This document shows positions 27,272 to 35,598 of a DNA stretch of 64,000 nucleotides, piece after piece; positions within the stretch are counted from its first letter, which is position 1; each line of letters starts with the position of its first letter. Source of the DNA: Alphaproteobacteria bacterium (GTDB lineage Bacteria; Pseudomonadota; Alphaproteobacteria; CAAGCB01; CAG-977); contig JAFZYY010000030.1 in assembly GCA_017616015.1 (NCBI GenBank), positions 183,706 to 247,705 of the forward strand. Reading direction: 5' to 3'. The notes under the pieces were generated by a model, which saw nothing but the letters and a program-made list of their open reading frames with translations, was not told where the DNA came from and ran no database searches. The position numbers were made by a program, and so were the translations under genes.

Positions 27272-28261
27272 ATGCTGAACGGAAAAAAAGTTCTGATTAC
27301 GGGAGCCGACGGCTTTATCGGCTCTCACCTGACGGAAGCGTTGGTAAAAGAAGGCGCAAAAGTTAAAGCGCTGTCGCAGTACAATTCCTTCAACAACTGG
27401 GGGTGGCTGGAGGACATCGACTGCCTGTCCGACGTCGAAGTCGTTTGCGGCGACGTCCGCGACGCGCATTTCATGCGGGAAATCACCAAAGGCGTCGACG
27501 TTATTTTCCACTTAGCGGCGTTGATTGCCATTCCGTATTCTTACATCGCGCCGGAAAGCTATGTCGACACAAATGTCAAAGGCACGCTGAACACCTGTCA
27601 GGCCGCTTTGGACAACGGCGTTTCGCGCGTAATCGTCACTTCGACCAGCGAAGTCTACGGCACGGCGCGTTACGTCCCTATCGACGAAAAGCACCCGTTG
27701 CAGCCTCAGTCGCCATACAGTGCGTCCAAAATCGGCGCGGACGCAATCGCGATGAGCTTCAGAAACGCTTTCGATTTGCCGCTGACGATCGCCCGTCCGT
27801 TTAACACTTACGGCCCGCGTCAGTCCGCCCGCGCCATCATTCCGACGATTATTACGCAAATCGCCGCCGGTAAAAAAGAGATCCATCTGGGCGATCTGAC
27901 GCCGACGCGCGATTTCAACTTTGTCAAAGACACGGCAAAAGGCTTTATCGCTTTGGCAAACTGCGAAAAAACAATCGGCGATACGGTCAACATCGGGTCG
28001 AATTTCGAAATTTCGATCGCCGACACGCTGAACCTGATTAAGGAAATCATGAACAGCGATGTTTCTTTCGTCACCGACAAAGAACGCCTGCGCCCGAAAA
28101 ATTCGGAAGTCTGCCGTTTGTGGTGCGACAACGCGAAAATCAAAGAACTGACTGGCTTTGCGCCGTCTTATACGTTAAAAGAGGGATTGACGGAAACGGT
28201 TAAATGGTTTTCCGACCCCGCCAATCTGAAAAAATACAAGGTCAATATGTACAATGTTTGA
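27272..28261 (+). CDS. legB: NAD-dependent sugar 4,6-dehydratase (LegB-like)
   Basis: The 329-residue SDR has TGADGFIGSHL (residues 9-19), the TSTSEVYGTA block and catalytic YSASK (about residue 148). In the legionaminate pathway LegB dehydrates GDP-GlcNAc at C4/C6. AAGGAG precedes ATG 27272. It overlaps the aminotransferase gene by 8 bp. Taken alone the protein could also be a UDP-sugar dehydratase; the PtmE-like gene just before it favours the GDP route. Confidence 0.8.
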   Translation: MLNGKKVLITGADGFIGSHLTEALVKEGAKVKALSQYNSFNNWGWLEDIDCLSDVEVVCGDVRDAHFMREITKGVDVIFHLAALIAIPYSYIAPESYVDTNVKGTLNTCQAALDNGVSRVIVTSTSEVYGTARYVPIDEKHPLQPQSPYSASKIGADAIAMSFRNAFDLPLTIARPFNTYGPRQSARAIIPTIITQIAAGKKEIHLGDLTPTRDFNFVKDTAKGFIALANCEKTIGDTVNIGSNFEISIADTLNLIKEIMNSDVSFVTDKERLRPKNSEVCRLWCDNAKIKELTGFAPSYTLKEGLTETVKWFSDPANLKKYKVNMYNV

Positions 28262-29342
28262 ACAAGATATTGAATTTATCCGCGCTCAATACGGAAACGC
28301 CGATAAAATAGCTCTGCACGAACCGTATTTCGATCATCGGGAAATCGAAAAGACGACCGAATGTATCGAATCGACTTTCGTATCCAGCGTCGGAAAGTTT
28401 GTCACCGAATTTGAAAACTGCATTGCGGAATATTGCGGCGTCAAACGGGCGGTTGCCTGCGTCAACGGCACGAACGCCCTGTTTCTGGCGTTAAAGCTGT
28501 GCGGCGTCAAAACCGGCGACAAAGTAATTACCCAGCCGCTGACCTTTATCGCGACGGCAAACGCGATCGCCTACTGCGGTGCGGAACCGGTCTTTGTCGA
28601 TACGGATAAAGACACGATGGGATTAAGTCCCGAACATTTGGAAGCATATCTGAAGAAACACAACAACATTAAAGCCGTCGTCCCGATGCACACGTTCGGT
28701 CACCCCTGCCGTATCAAAGAAATCAAAGAAATATGCGCGCGTTTCGGCGTCGTTTTGGTTGAGGACTGCGCCGAAAGTCTGGGGAGCTTTGTCGGGGATA
28801 CACATACCGGCAATTTCGGACGCGTCGGCATTCTGAGCTTTAACGGCAACAAGATTATCACAACGGGCGGCGGCGGTATGTTGCTGTTCAATGACGAGAA
28901 ACTTGCCGATTACGCCAAGCATTTAACGACGCAGGCCAAAATCCCGCACCGTTGGGAATTCAATCATGACGCGATCGGTTATAATTACCGCATGCCGAAC
29001 CTGAACGCCGCTTTGGGCATGGCGCAGTTTGAAAAGTTGCCGATGTTGCGTCAGAAAAAACGCGAACTGGCGGAACGCTATGCCGCTTATTTCGGCGACC
29101 GCTTTGTCAAAGACACAATCGGGACAAGTTCAAATTACTGGCTGAACGCCATTTTACTGACGGACAGAAAAGAACGCGACCTTTTCCTGACGGAAGCGAA
29201 CGATGCGGGTGTGATGACGCGGCCGGCATGGACTTTGATGAACAAACTGGAAATGTTCAAACAGTGCGAAACGGACGGTCTGGAAAATGCGCAATGGCTG
29301 GAGGATCGGCTTGTCAACATTCCGAGCGGAGTGATGAAATGA
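28254..29342 (+). CDS. legC: PLP-dependent sugar aminotransferase (LegC-like)
   Basis: The 362-residue protein belongs to the DegT/DnrJ/EryC1/StrS family. The PLP lysine is in SFNGNKIITTGGGGML (about residue 198) and the upstream VEDCAES block binds the cofactor. It would aminate the 4-keto product of LegB. It overlaps legB by 8 bp and the next gene by 4 bp, so the three are translationally coupled. Confidence 0.85.
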   Translation: MFEQDIEFIRAQYGNADKIALHEPYFDHREIEKTTECIESTFVSSVGKFVTEFENCIAEYCGVKRAVACVNGTNALFLALKLCGVKTGDKVITQPLTFIATANAIAYCGAEPVFVDTDKDTMGLSPEHLEAYLKKHNNIKAVVPMHTFGHPCRIKEIKEICARFGVVLVEDCAESLGSFVGDTHTGNFGRVGILSFNGNKIITTGGGGMLLFNDEKLADYAKHLTTQAKIPHRWEFNHDAIGYNYRMPNLNAALGMAQFEKLPMLRQKKRELAERYAAYFGDRFVKDTIGTSSNYWLNAILLTDRKERDLFLTEANDAGVMTRPAWTLMNKLEMFKQCETDGLENAQWLEDRLVNIPSGVMK

Positions 29343-29926
29343 AACGGAAACTCCTGCTGATCGGCGGCGGCGGTCACGCCTTGTCCTGCATAGACGTCAT
29401 AGAACAAACCGGTTTGTTTGAAATCGTCGGTCTGTTTGATGTCGCCGAAAAAGTGGGAACGTCCGTTTCAGGGTATCCCGTCATTGACACCGATGACCAC
29501 ATCGGCGACTACGTCGCGGACGACGTGTCTTTTCTGGTTACGGTCGGACAGATAAAATTCGCCGGTTTAAGGAAAAAACTCTACGATCGCCTGAATGAGC
29601 TGAAAGCCGATATTGCGACGGTTATTTCTCCGCTGGCATACGTTTCGGCGCGCGCGACAATCGGAAAAGGCACGATTGTCATGCATCACGCTTTCGTCAA
29701 CGCGGGAGCCGTCGTCGGCGAAAACTGCATACTGAACACCAAAAGCCTGATCGAGCACAACGCGGTTATCGGCGACAACTGCCATATCGCGACAGCCGCC
29801 GTTGTCAACGGCGACGCGAGAATTGAAGAGGAGAGCTTCGTCGGCAGCAATGCCGTTGTCGTTCAGGGCGCTCTTCTGAAAAAAAGAGGCTTTGTTAAAG
29901 CGGGGGAAAGGTATTTCCATGAATAA
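29339..29926 (+). CDS. legH: sugar N-acetyltransferase, NeuD/LegH-like
   Basis: The 195-residue protein has an N-terminal GGGGHALS nucleotide-sugar-binding start (residues 7-14) and a C-terminal left-handed beta-helix of hexapeptide repeats from about residue 100 (IGKGTIV, VGENCIL, IGDNCHI). H118 (near MHHAF) and the IEHNAVIG histidine fit acetyl-CoA-dependent acetylation. ATG 29339 overlaps the legC stop; the longer frame runs inside legC and is rejected. The role fits N4-acetylation before LegG. Confidence 0.8.
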   Translation: MKRKLLLIGGGGHALSCIDVIEQTGLFEIVGLFDVAEKVGTSVSGYPVIDTDDHIGDYVADDVSFLVTVGQIKFAGLRKKLYDRLNELKADIATVISPLAYVSARATIGKGTIVMHHAFVNAGAVVGENCILNTKSLIEHNAVIGDNCHIATAAVVNGDARIEEESFVGSNAVVVQGALLKKRGFVKAGERYFHE

Positions 29927-30902
29927 GACGTTTATTATCGCGGAAGCGGGAGTCAACCACAACGGTTCCTTCGAACTGGCGAAAAAGCTGATTGACGCGG
30001 CGGCGGAGGCCGGCGCGGACTGCGTGAAGTTTCAGACATTCAAAGCGGACACCATTGTTTCGAAATCGGCGCGGAAAGCGGAATATCAGCAAAAAACGAC
30101 CGATGCCGCGGAAACGCAGTATCAAATGCTGAAACGGTTGGAATTGTCCGAAAACGACCATAAAGAGCTTCAAAAATACTGCCGCGAAAAAGGCGTCATG
30201 TTTCTGTCCACGCCGTTTGACACCGCTTCGGTAGACTTTTTGGACAGCCTCGGCGTCGAATATTTTAAGGTTCCGTCCGGAGAAATCACCAACCTGCCTT
30301 ACCTGCGCAAAATCAATTCCAAGCGCAAGCCCGTGATCATGTCCTCGGGCATGGCGTCTTTAAACGAAATCAAAGAGGCTCTGGCGGTTTTGAAAGACTG
30401 CAATGTGTCTCTGCTGCACTGCACGACGGAATATCCCTGTCCGTATGAAGCCGTCAATCTGAAAGCCATGCTGACGATGCGCGACGCGTTTCATCTGCCC
30501 GTCGGGTATTCCGACCACACGAAAGGCATTGAAGTGCCGATTGCCGCGGTCGCAATGGGCGCGACGATTATCGAAAAGCATTTTACGCTTGACCGGAATA
30601 TGGAAGGTCCCGACCACAAAGCCAGCCTTGAACCCGACGAATTAAAAGCGATGGTCGCGGCGATCCGTCATATCGAAGCGGCTTTGGGAACGGGCGAAAA
30701 AGAACCGGCCGAATGCGAAAAGAAAAACATCGCCGTCGCCCGTAAATCCATTGTCGCCAAACGCGCGATTAAAAAAGGCGAAATTCTGAGCGAAGAAAAC
30801 CTGACCGTCAAGCGTCCGGGGGACGGCATCTCCCCGATGAGATGGGACGAAATAATCGGCACGCCCGCCGCGCGCGATTATAACGAGGACGAAAAAATAT
30901 GA
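29919..30902 (+). CDS. legI: N-acetylneuraminate/legionaminate synthase family (NeuB/LegI-like)
   Basis: The 327-residue protein opens IIAEAGVNHNG (residues 6-16) and has the SDHTKGI block (near residue 202) and a C-terminal antifreeze-like SAF domain (from about residue 270). It condenses PEP with a six-carbon sugar to give a nine-carbon nonulosonic acid. ATG 29919 is used with GGGGAAAGG upstream; it overlaps legH. Which acid is made depends on the preceding genes, which fit legionaminic acid best. Confidence 0.88.
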   Translation: MNKTFIIAEAGVNHNGSFELAKKLIDAAAEAGADCVKFQTFKADTIVSKSARKAEYQQKTTDAAETQYQMLKRLELSENDHKELQKYCREKGVMFLSTPFDTASVDFLDSLGVEYFKVPSGEITNLPYLRKINSKRKPVIMSSGMASLNEIKEALAVLKDCNVSLLHCTTEYPCPYEAVNLKAMLTMRDAFHLPVGYSDHTKGIEVPIAAVAMGATIIEKHFTLDRNMEGPDHKASLEPDELKAMVAAIRHIEAALGTGEKEPAECEKKNIAVARKSIVAKRAIKKGEILSEENLTVKRPGDGISPMRWDEIIGTPAARDYNEDEKI

Positions 30903-32062
30903 GGAAAATTTCCCTGATTACGACCTCCCGCGCCGATTACGGCATTCAGTCGAATTTGATAAAATTGCTGCAAAACGATCCGGAAATCGATTTTTCTTTG
31001 ATTGTTTCGGGAACGCACTTAAGCAAAAAGCACGGGGAAACGTATCGGGAAATCGAAAACGACGGCGTGAAAATCGCAAAAAAAATCAACATCGGCATGG
31101 ACGACGAAAACGACCTTTATGTCGAACGTGTTTTTTCAAACGCCGTTATGAAATTTTCGGAGGCTTTGCGGGAAATTTCGCCCGACATTGCCGTTTTGCT
31201 GGGCGACCGCTACGAAATGCTGGCGGCGGCGCTTGCCTGCTGTTTCAATAATATTCCGATTGCCCACCTGCACGGCGGGGAAGCGACGCAGGGCGCGACG
31301 GACGAATTTTTCCGTCACGCGATTACGAAAGCGGCGCATCTGCATTTCACTTCCTGCGAAGATTACCGCCGCCGCGTTATTCAGTTGGGAGAAAATCCCG
31401 AGCGCGTGTTCAATGTCGGCTCGCTGGGCGTTGAAAACGTCCTGAAAGTTTCTCCGTTAAGCAAAGAGGAACTGGAAAAAGATACGGGAATAAAATTCCT
31501 GAAAAAGAATCTTCTGGTCACTTTTCACCCCGTCACTTTGGAAAAAGGGGACGCGGAACGGCAAATCAACGAATTGCTGGCGGCTTTGAACGAATTGCCG
31601 GACACGATGATTGTTTTCACGCACCCGAACGCGGACGCCGAAGGCGACGTTATTACCCGCAGGATTCAGGACTTTGTCAAAGCGAAGCCGAACCGTTATC
31701 TGTTCGCTTCATTGGGCATGAAACGGTATTTTTCAATGATACGACAAGTTGACGCCGTCGTCGGTAACTCTTCGAGCGGCATTATCGAAGTCCCGTCGTT
31801 CAAAAAGGCCACCGTCAACATCGGTAGTCGGCAGGCGGGACGCATACAGGCCGCTTCCATCATCAACTGCGAACCGGAAAAGGGTGACATTTCGCGCGCG
31901 ATTCAAAAGTCTTACGATCCCGCTTTTCGCGAAACGCTGAAATCCGTTGAAAATCCGTACGATAAAAAAGCCACGGCAGAAAATATTTTAAGGATTCTGA
32001 AAACCTGCGAACTTAAAGACATCGTCATAAAAAAATTCCATGACATAAAGGGAGCGGTTTAA
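30899..32062 (+). CDS. legG: UDP/GDP-sugar 2-epimerase, hydrolysing (NeuC/LegG-like)
   Basis: The 387-residue GT-B fold protein starts with TTSRADYGI, the NeuC/LegG signature, and has GDRYEMLAAA and HLHGGEATQGATDEFFRHAITK, the substrate-binding blocks, and a C-terminal GNSSSGIIEVPSF. It removes the nucleotide and inverts C2, giving the free sugar for LegI. It overlaps legI by 4 bp. No CMP-sugar synthetase follows, which would normally finish the pathway. Confidence 0.9.
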   Translation: MRKISLITTSRADYGIQSNLIKLLQNDPEIDFSLIVSGTHLSKKHGETYREIENDGVKIAKKINIGMDDENDLYVERVFSNAVMKFSEALREISPDIAVLLGDRYEMLAAALACCFNNIPIAHLHGGEATQGATDEFFRHAITKAAHLHFTSCEDYRRRVIQLGENPERVFNVGSLGVENVLKVSPLSKEELEKDTGIKFLKKNLLVTFHPVTLEKGDAERQINELLAALNELPDTMIVFTHPNADAEGDVITRRIQDFVKAKPNRYLFASLGMKRYFSMIRQVDAVVGNSSSGIIEVPSFKKATVNIGSRQAGRIQAASIINCEPEKGDISRAIQKSYDPAFRETLKSVENPYDKKATAENILRILKTCELKDIVIKKFHDIKGAV

Positions 32063-32943
32063 TGAGAATAGCGTTTGTCGGTTCGGTTCTTTTTTCCGAA
32101 TACATGCTGAAAGAATTGATTGCCGTCAATGCCGGAATTGTCGGCGTCGTGACAAAAAAAGAGTCCAAATTCAACGCGGACTTCCGCGATTTGTCCCCGT
32201 TATGCGCCGAAAACGGCATTCCCTGCGTTTATACGACCGACATCAATTCAACGGAAACGATTGAATGGGTTAAATCTTTGAAGCCCGACGTCGTTTTTTG
32301 TTTCGGTTGGTCGAATTTAATCAAAAAAGAGTTACTGTCTTTAGCTCCCCTCGGCGTTATCGGGTTTCACCCCGCGGCGCTGCCGGCAAACCGCGGGCGC
32401 CACCCGCTGATTTGGGCGCTGGCGTTGGGATTGAAAGAAACGGCGTCAACCTTCTTTTTTATGAAGGAAGGCGCGGACGACGGCGATATTTTATCGCAGG
32501 AAAAAATCCTCATCGACGATGACGACGACGCGGCGGCTCTTTATCAAAAAGTCGTCGATGTCGCAAAAAAACAAGTTCGCGTTTTTATCAAATCTTTGGC
32601 CGACGGAACATTCCGAAGAATAAAACAGGACGCTTCCAAAGCGAACAACTGGCGCAAAAGAAGTGCGGACGACGGTGTTATCCGTTTTTCCATGAATTCG
32701 AAAACGATTTACAATCTGACGCGCGCTTTGGCAAAACCTTATGTTGGCGCTTCATGCTTTTGGAACGGGAAAGAAATCAAAGTGTGGAAAACAAAACCCG
32801 TTGAAAACTTTAACGACAATCTTGAATACGGAAAAGTGCTGAAAGTCGAAAACGGCATTATCACCGTAAAAACGCCCGACGGCGCCATAGAGCTGACGGA
32901 GCATGAATTTGATCCGCTTCCAGAACAAGGAGATTACTTATGA
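32062..32943 (+). CDS. formyltransferase-family protein (sugar N-formyltransferase candidate)
   Basis: The 293-residue protein has the formyl-THF transferase core, with FHPAALPANRGRHP (H103) and a later DDGDIL (D140), the histidine and aspartate of the active site, and a Fmt-like C-terminal domain. Proteins of this type add a formyl group from N10-formyl-THF to amino sugars. True Fmt is usually beside def, not in a glycan locus. It overlaps legG by one base and the deacetylase gene by 4 bp, so the two are likely a working pair. Confidence 0.78.
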   Translation: MRIAFVGSVLFSEYMLKELIAVNAGIVGVVTKKESKFNADFRDLSPLCAENGIPCVYTTDINSTETIEWVKSLKPDVVFCFGWSNLIKKELLSLAPLGVIGFHPAALPANRGRHPLIWALALGLKETASTFFFMKEGADDGDILSQEKILIDDDDDAAALYQKVVDVAKKQVRVFIKSLADGTFRRIKQDASKANNWRKRSADDGVIRFSMNSKTIYNLTRALAKPYVGASCFWNGKEIKVWKTKPVENFNDNLEYGKVLKVENGIITVKTPDGAIELTEHEFDPLPEQGDYL

Positions 32944-33605
32944 AAAAAGTTTTGATTATCGCTCCTCATCCCGACGATGAAACGCTGGGAGCCGGCGGAA
33001 CGCTTCTGAAATACAAAACCAACGGCGCACAAACGGCGTGCGTTTTCGTGACGTCCGCGCGTAAAAACAAAGATTTTGACGCCGGTTTTATCGCCGCGAG
33101 GGAAAAGGAAATAAAGGCGGTTGTCGCCGCTTACCGGTTTGACAAATACTATGATTTGGATTTCCCCGCGGCGAAACTGACGCCGAACGATACGGTCGCT
33201 TTAATCAAAGCCATCGGGGATATTATTAAAGATTTTGAACCGACCGTCGTTTTGCTGCCGTTTGACAAAGACGTTCACAGCGATCACCGGATTATTTTTG
33301 ACGCAGCGTGGTCATGCACGAAATCGTTCCGTTATCCGTCCGTCAAACAGGTGATGATGTACGAAACGGTTTCCGAAACGGATTTCGCGACGGAGGAATT
33401 CCACCCTGATACGTTTGTGGACATATCGGATTTCATCGACGAAAAAATGAAGATTTTAAGCATTTATGACTCTCAAATGGGCGAGCCGCCGTTCCCGCGC
33501 AATTACGAACGCGTTAAAGCTCTTGCCGTTTATCGGGGCGGCGTTTTTTCCATGCGCTACGCCGAAGCGTTCCGCTTACTGAAACGGGAAGAAACGTGCG
33601 TTTAA
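32940..33605 (+). CDS. PIG-L/LmbE family deacetylase
   Basis: The 221-residue protein has HPDDE (residues 10-14) followed by TLGAGG, and DVHSDHR (about residue 117), the zinc-binding set of PIG-L N-acetylglucosamine deacetylases. No signal peptide, so it acts on a cytoplasmic precursor. Its overlap with the formyltransferase suggests that it removes an N-acetyl group that is then replaced by N-formyl. It is the last gene of the unbroken block that begins at 13351. Confidence 0.82.
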   Translation: MKKVLIIAPHPDDETLGAGGTLLKYKTNGAQTACVFVTSARKNKDFDAGFIAAREKEIKAVVAAYRFDKYYDLDFPAAKLTPNDTVALIKAIGDIIKDFEPTVVLLPFDKDVHSDHRIIFDAAWSCTKSFRYPSVKQVMMYETVSETDFATEEFHPDTFVDISDFIDEKMKILSIYDSQMGEPPFPRNYERVKALAVYRGGVFSMRYAEAFRLLKREETCV

Positions 33606-33693
33606 CGCCAGGCCGGTAAAATATCAAGGTTGCTAAAAACTACTTTATCGGGTATTCTTCGGAAAAGGTTTATAATCTGAAGGATATACGCGA

Positions 33694-34770
33694 ATGTATA
33701 CCATAGACGACATTGACGTTTATGTCATAACGCACAACAGATGTGAGTTTTTAAAACAGACGCTTGACAGTGTGATACATCAGACCGTCCGTTTGAACAA
33801 AATAACCGTTTTGGACAACGAAAGCGTCGATGACACGGAACAGGTCGTCGCGCAGTATAAAAAATACAATGTTGCTTATTACAAAACTTTCGAGCGGCAC
33901 GGCAATTTCTTAAAAGCGCAGGAGCTGACCGCGGCCAACAATACCAAATACGTGATGACGTTTCATGACGACGATTTGCTTCACCCGCAATTTTTTGAAA
34001 AAATGCTGGCGGCTTTGAATTCTCTGGATTACGAGCCTGCCGGTCTGATGAGCGCGTTCAGCTGGTTTCCCACAGGCAACCTGTTCGTAAGTCCGCCCGC
34101 GGAAAGCCAGAAAATATTGCCGAAAGCGTATCTTTATCCCGAGTGTCTGGAAAACAAATATATCGTCATTCGCAATCCGCAGGATCTGGTGCAGCTGATA
34201 CTTTATGTTGAAAATCCGCCGTATGATCAGATAAATCCGTGCATTTGCTCGGTGGTTTACCGGAAAGACTGCTTTTTAAAACGCGTTCCCGAAAGAAGCA
34301 AATACGGCATTATCGACGACGTTTCGATAATAATGGATTTAACCAGACAGGGAAGCGTGATTCTTCTGGCCGACAACAAAGCCGTTTTTCACCGGAATCA
34401 TCAGAACAGGGACGCTTTGAACAACGGCAATTCCGTAGAGCAATCGACGGAGTGGGTCAAACTTCTTTCCGGTTTTATAGAACCGACGGATATGAAGTCG
34501 TATCAGAAACTGGTGAACATGATCGTAAGCATCTATCCGTCCATATCGTCCGCCGAATGCCTGAAGGAATATCCGACGGCGGTCTTTGTCAAAAAGCTGA
34601 TAGAGCTCGGGGTGATTCCGCAGGGCGTTAAAGTCAAAGACAAAAAGAAAAAAATAAATTTCTTTACGCTTGAACAGTATTTTGCTTCCGATCAAAAGAA
34701 TATATTACAGGAAAACAAAAAAACGTCTTTTATCAAGCGGATTTTCCGGTTCAAAAAACGACACGGGTAA
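33694..34770 (+). CDS. family 2 glycosyltransferase
   Basis: The 358-residue protein has a GT-A start (VYVITHNRCEFL), a VLDNES block and the HDDDL donor motif (about residue 90). AAGGATAT precedes the start. An exact TATAAT at 33671-33676 within the 88-bp gap before it, without a clear -35, could provide a secondary internal promoter. The C-terminal 100 residues are basic and of unknown function. Next gene follows after 3 bp. Confidence 0.85.
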   Translation: MYTIDDIDVYVITHNRCEFLKQTLDSVIHQTVRLNKITVLDNESVDDTEQVVAQYKKYNVAYYKTFERHGNFLKAQELTAANNTKYVMTFHDDDLLHPQFFEKMLAALNSLDYEPAGLMSAFSWFPTGNLFVSPPAESQKILPKAYLYPECLENKYIVIRNPQDLVQLILYVENPPYDQINPCICSVVYRKDCFLKRVPERSKYGIIDDVSIIMDLTRQGSVILLADNKAVFHRNHQNRDALNNGNSVEQSTEWVKLLSGFIEPTDMKSYQKLVNMIVSIYPSISSAECLKEYPTAVFVKKLIELGVIPQGVKVKDKKKKINFFTLEQYFASDQKNILQENKKTSFIKRIFRFKKRHG

Positions 34771-34773
34771 AAG

Positions 34774-35586
34774 ATGTTCAAGTTGTTTCGTTATCGGCTG
34801 CTGCGTCACGTTCCGGTTAAACGGATAAAAGAGCATTACGAACGGAAATACCGGACGTATCTTTGCGAAAACAAACTTATGGACTACGACACGCTGACAG
34901 CGTCCGACATTTTTAAAAACAATGCTCTGAACGTACCGAAAGAGAATTTTGACAACGTCGCTTTGAACATCGCTTCCGATGGCAATTCCGTAACGATTGA
35001 AAAAAATCCTCGCGTCGGCCGTATCTCGATAGAAATAAAGGGCAAAAACAATAAAATCCGTTTGGGAGATATGTCCGAAATCGTCGGAACGCTGGATATT
35101 CATATTTGCGGCAACGATTCCGAAACGGATATCGGAAACATTTGGATCGGCAAAGGCGGCCTGACGATTTACAACGCCGTCGCGCAATCTCAAAACACGC
35201 GCGTTTTTATAGGCGACGGTTGCACTTTTGAAAGTTGCACTATCATTTCGTACCACAGCAACACGTCCGTCGTCGTCGGTGAAAAATGTATGTTTTCGGA
35301 CGGAATTACGCTTATAAATTCGGACACGCACCCGATTTACGATTACGAAACAAAAGAGCTTTCCAATAAAGCGAAGCGCGACATCGTTATCGGAAAGCAT
35401 TGTTGGGTGGGACACGGCGTCAGCGTTATGAAAAATGTTTCCGTTCCCGACGACAGCATCATCGGCTGGAACGCCGTCGTGACGAAATCTTTTGACGAAT
35501 CGCACTGCGCCATTGCCGGCAATCCCGCGAAAATCGTCAAGCGCGGCGTGACCTGGGATTGTTTTGACGAAAACCTGTTTGTTTAA
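34774..35586 (+). CDS. left-handed beta-helix acyltransferase
   Basis: The 270-residue protein has a helical, basic N-terminal 50 residues and then hexapeptide-type repeats. The end has the set DTHPIYD, VIGKHCWVGHGVSVMKNVSVPDDSIIGWNAVVTKSF and the GNPAKIV motif, standard for galactoside/maltose O-acetyltransferase relatives. It probably acetylates a sugar or polymer unit, with the histidine in SDTHPIY as the base. It sits between a glycosyltransferase gene and a TagF-like gene. Confidence 0.82.
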   Translation: MFKLFRYRLLRHVPVKRIKEHYERKYRTYLCENKLMDYDTLTASDIFKNNALNVPKENFDNVALNIASDGNSVTIEKNPRVGRISIEIKGKNNKIRLGDMSEIVGTLDIHICGNDSETDIGNIWIGKGGLTIYNAVAQSQNTRVFIGDGCTFESCTIISYHSNTSVVVGEKCMFSDGITLINSDTHPIYDYETKELSNKAKRDIVIGKHCWVGHGVSVMKNVSVPDDSIIGWNAVVTKSFDESHCAIAGNPAKIVKRGVTWDCFDENLFV

Positions 35587-35598
35587 GGAAAGAAAAGC

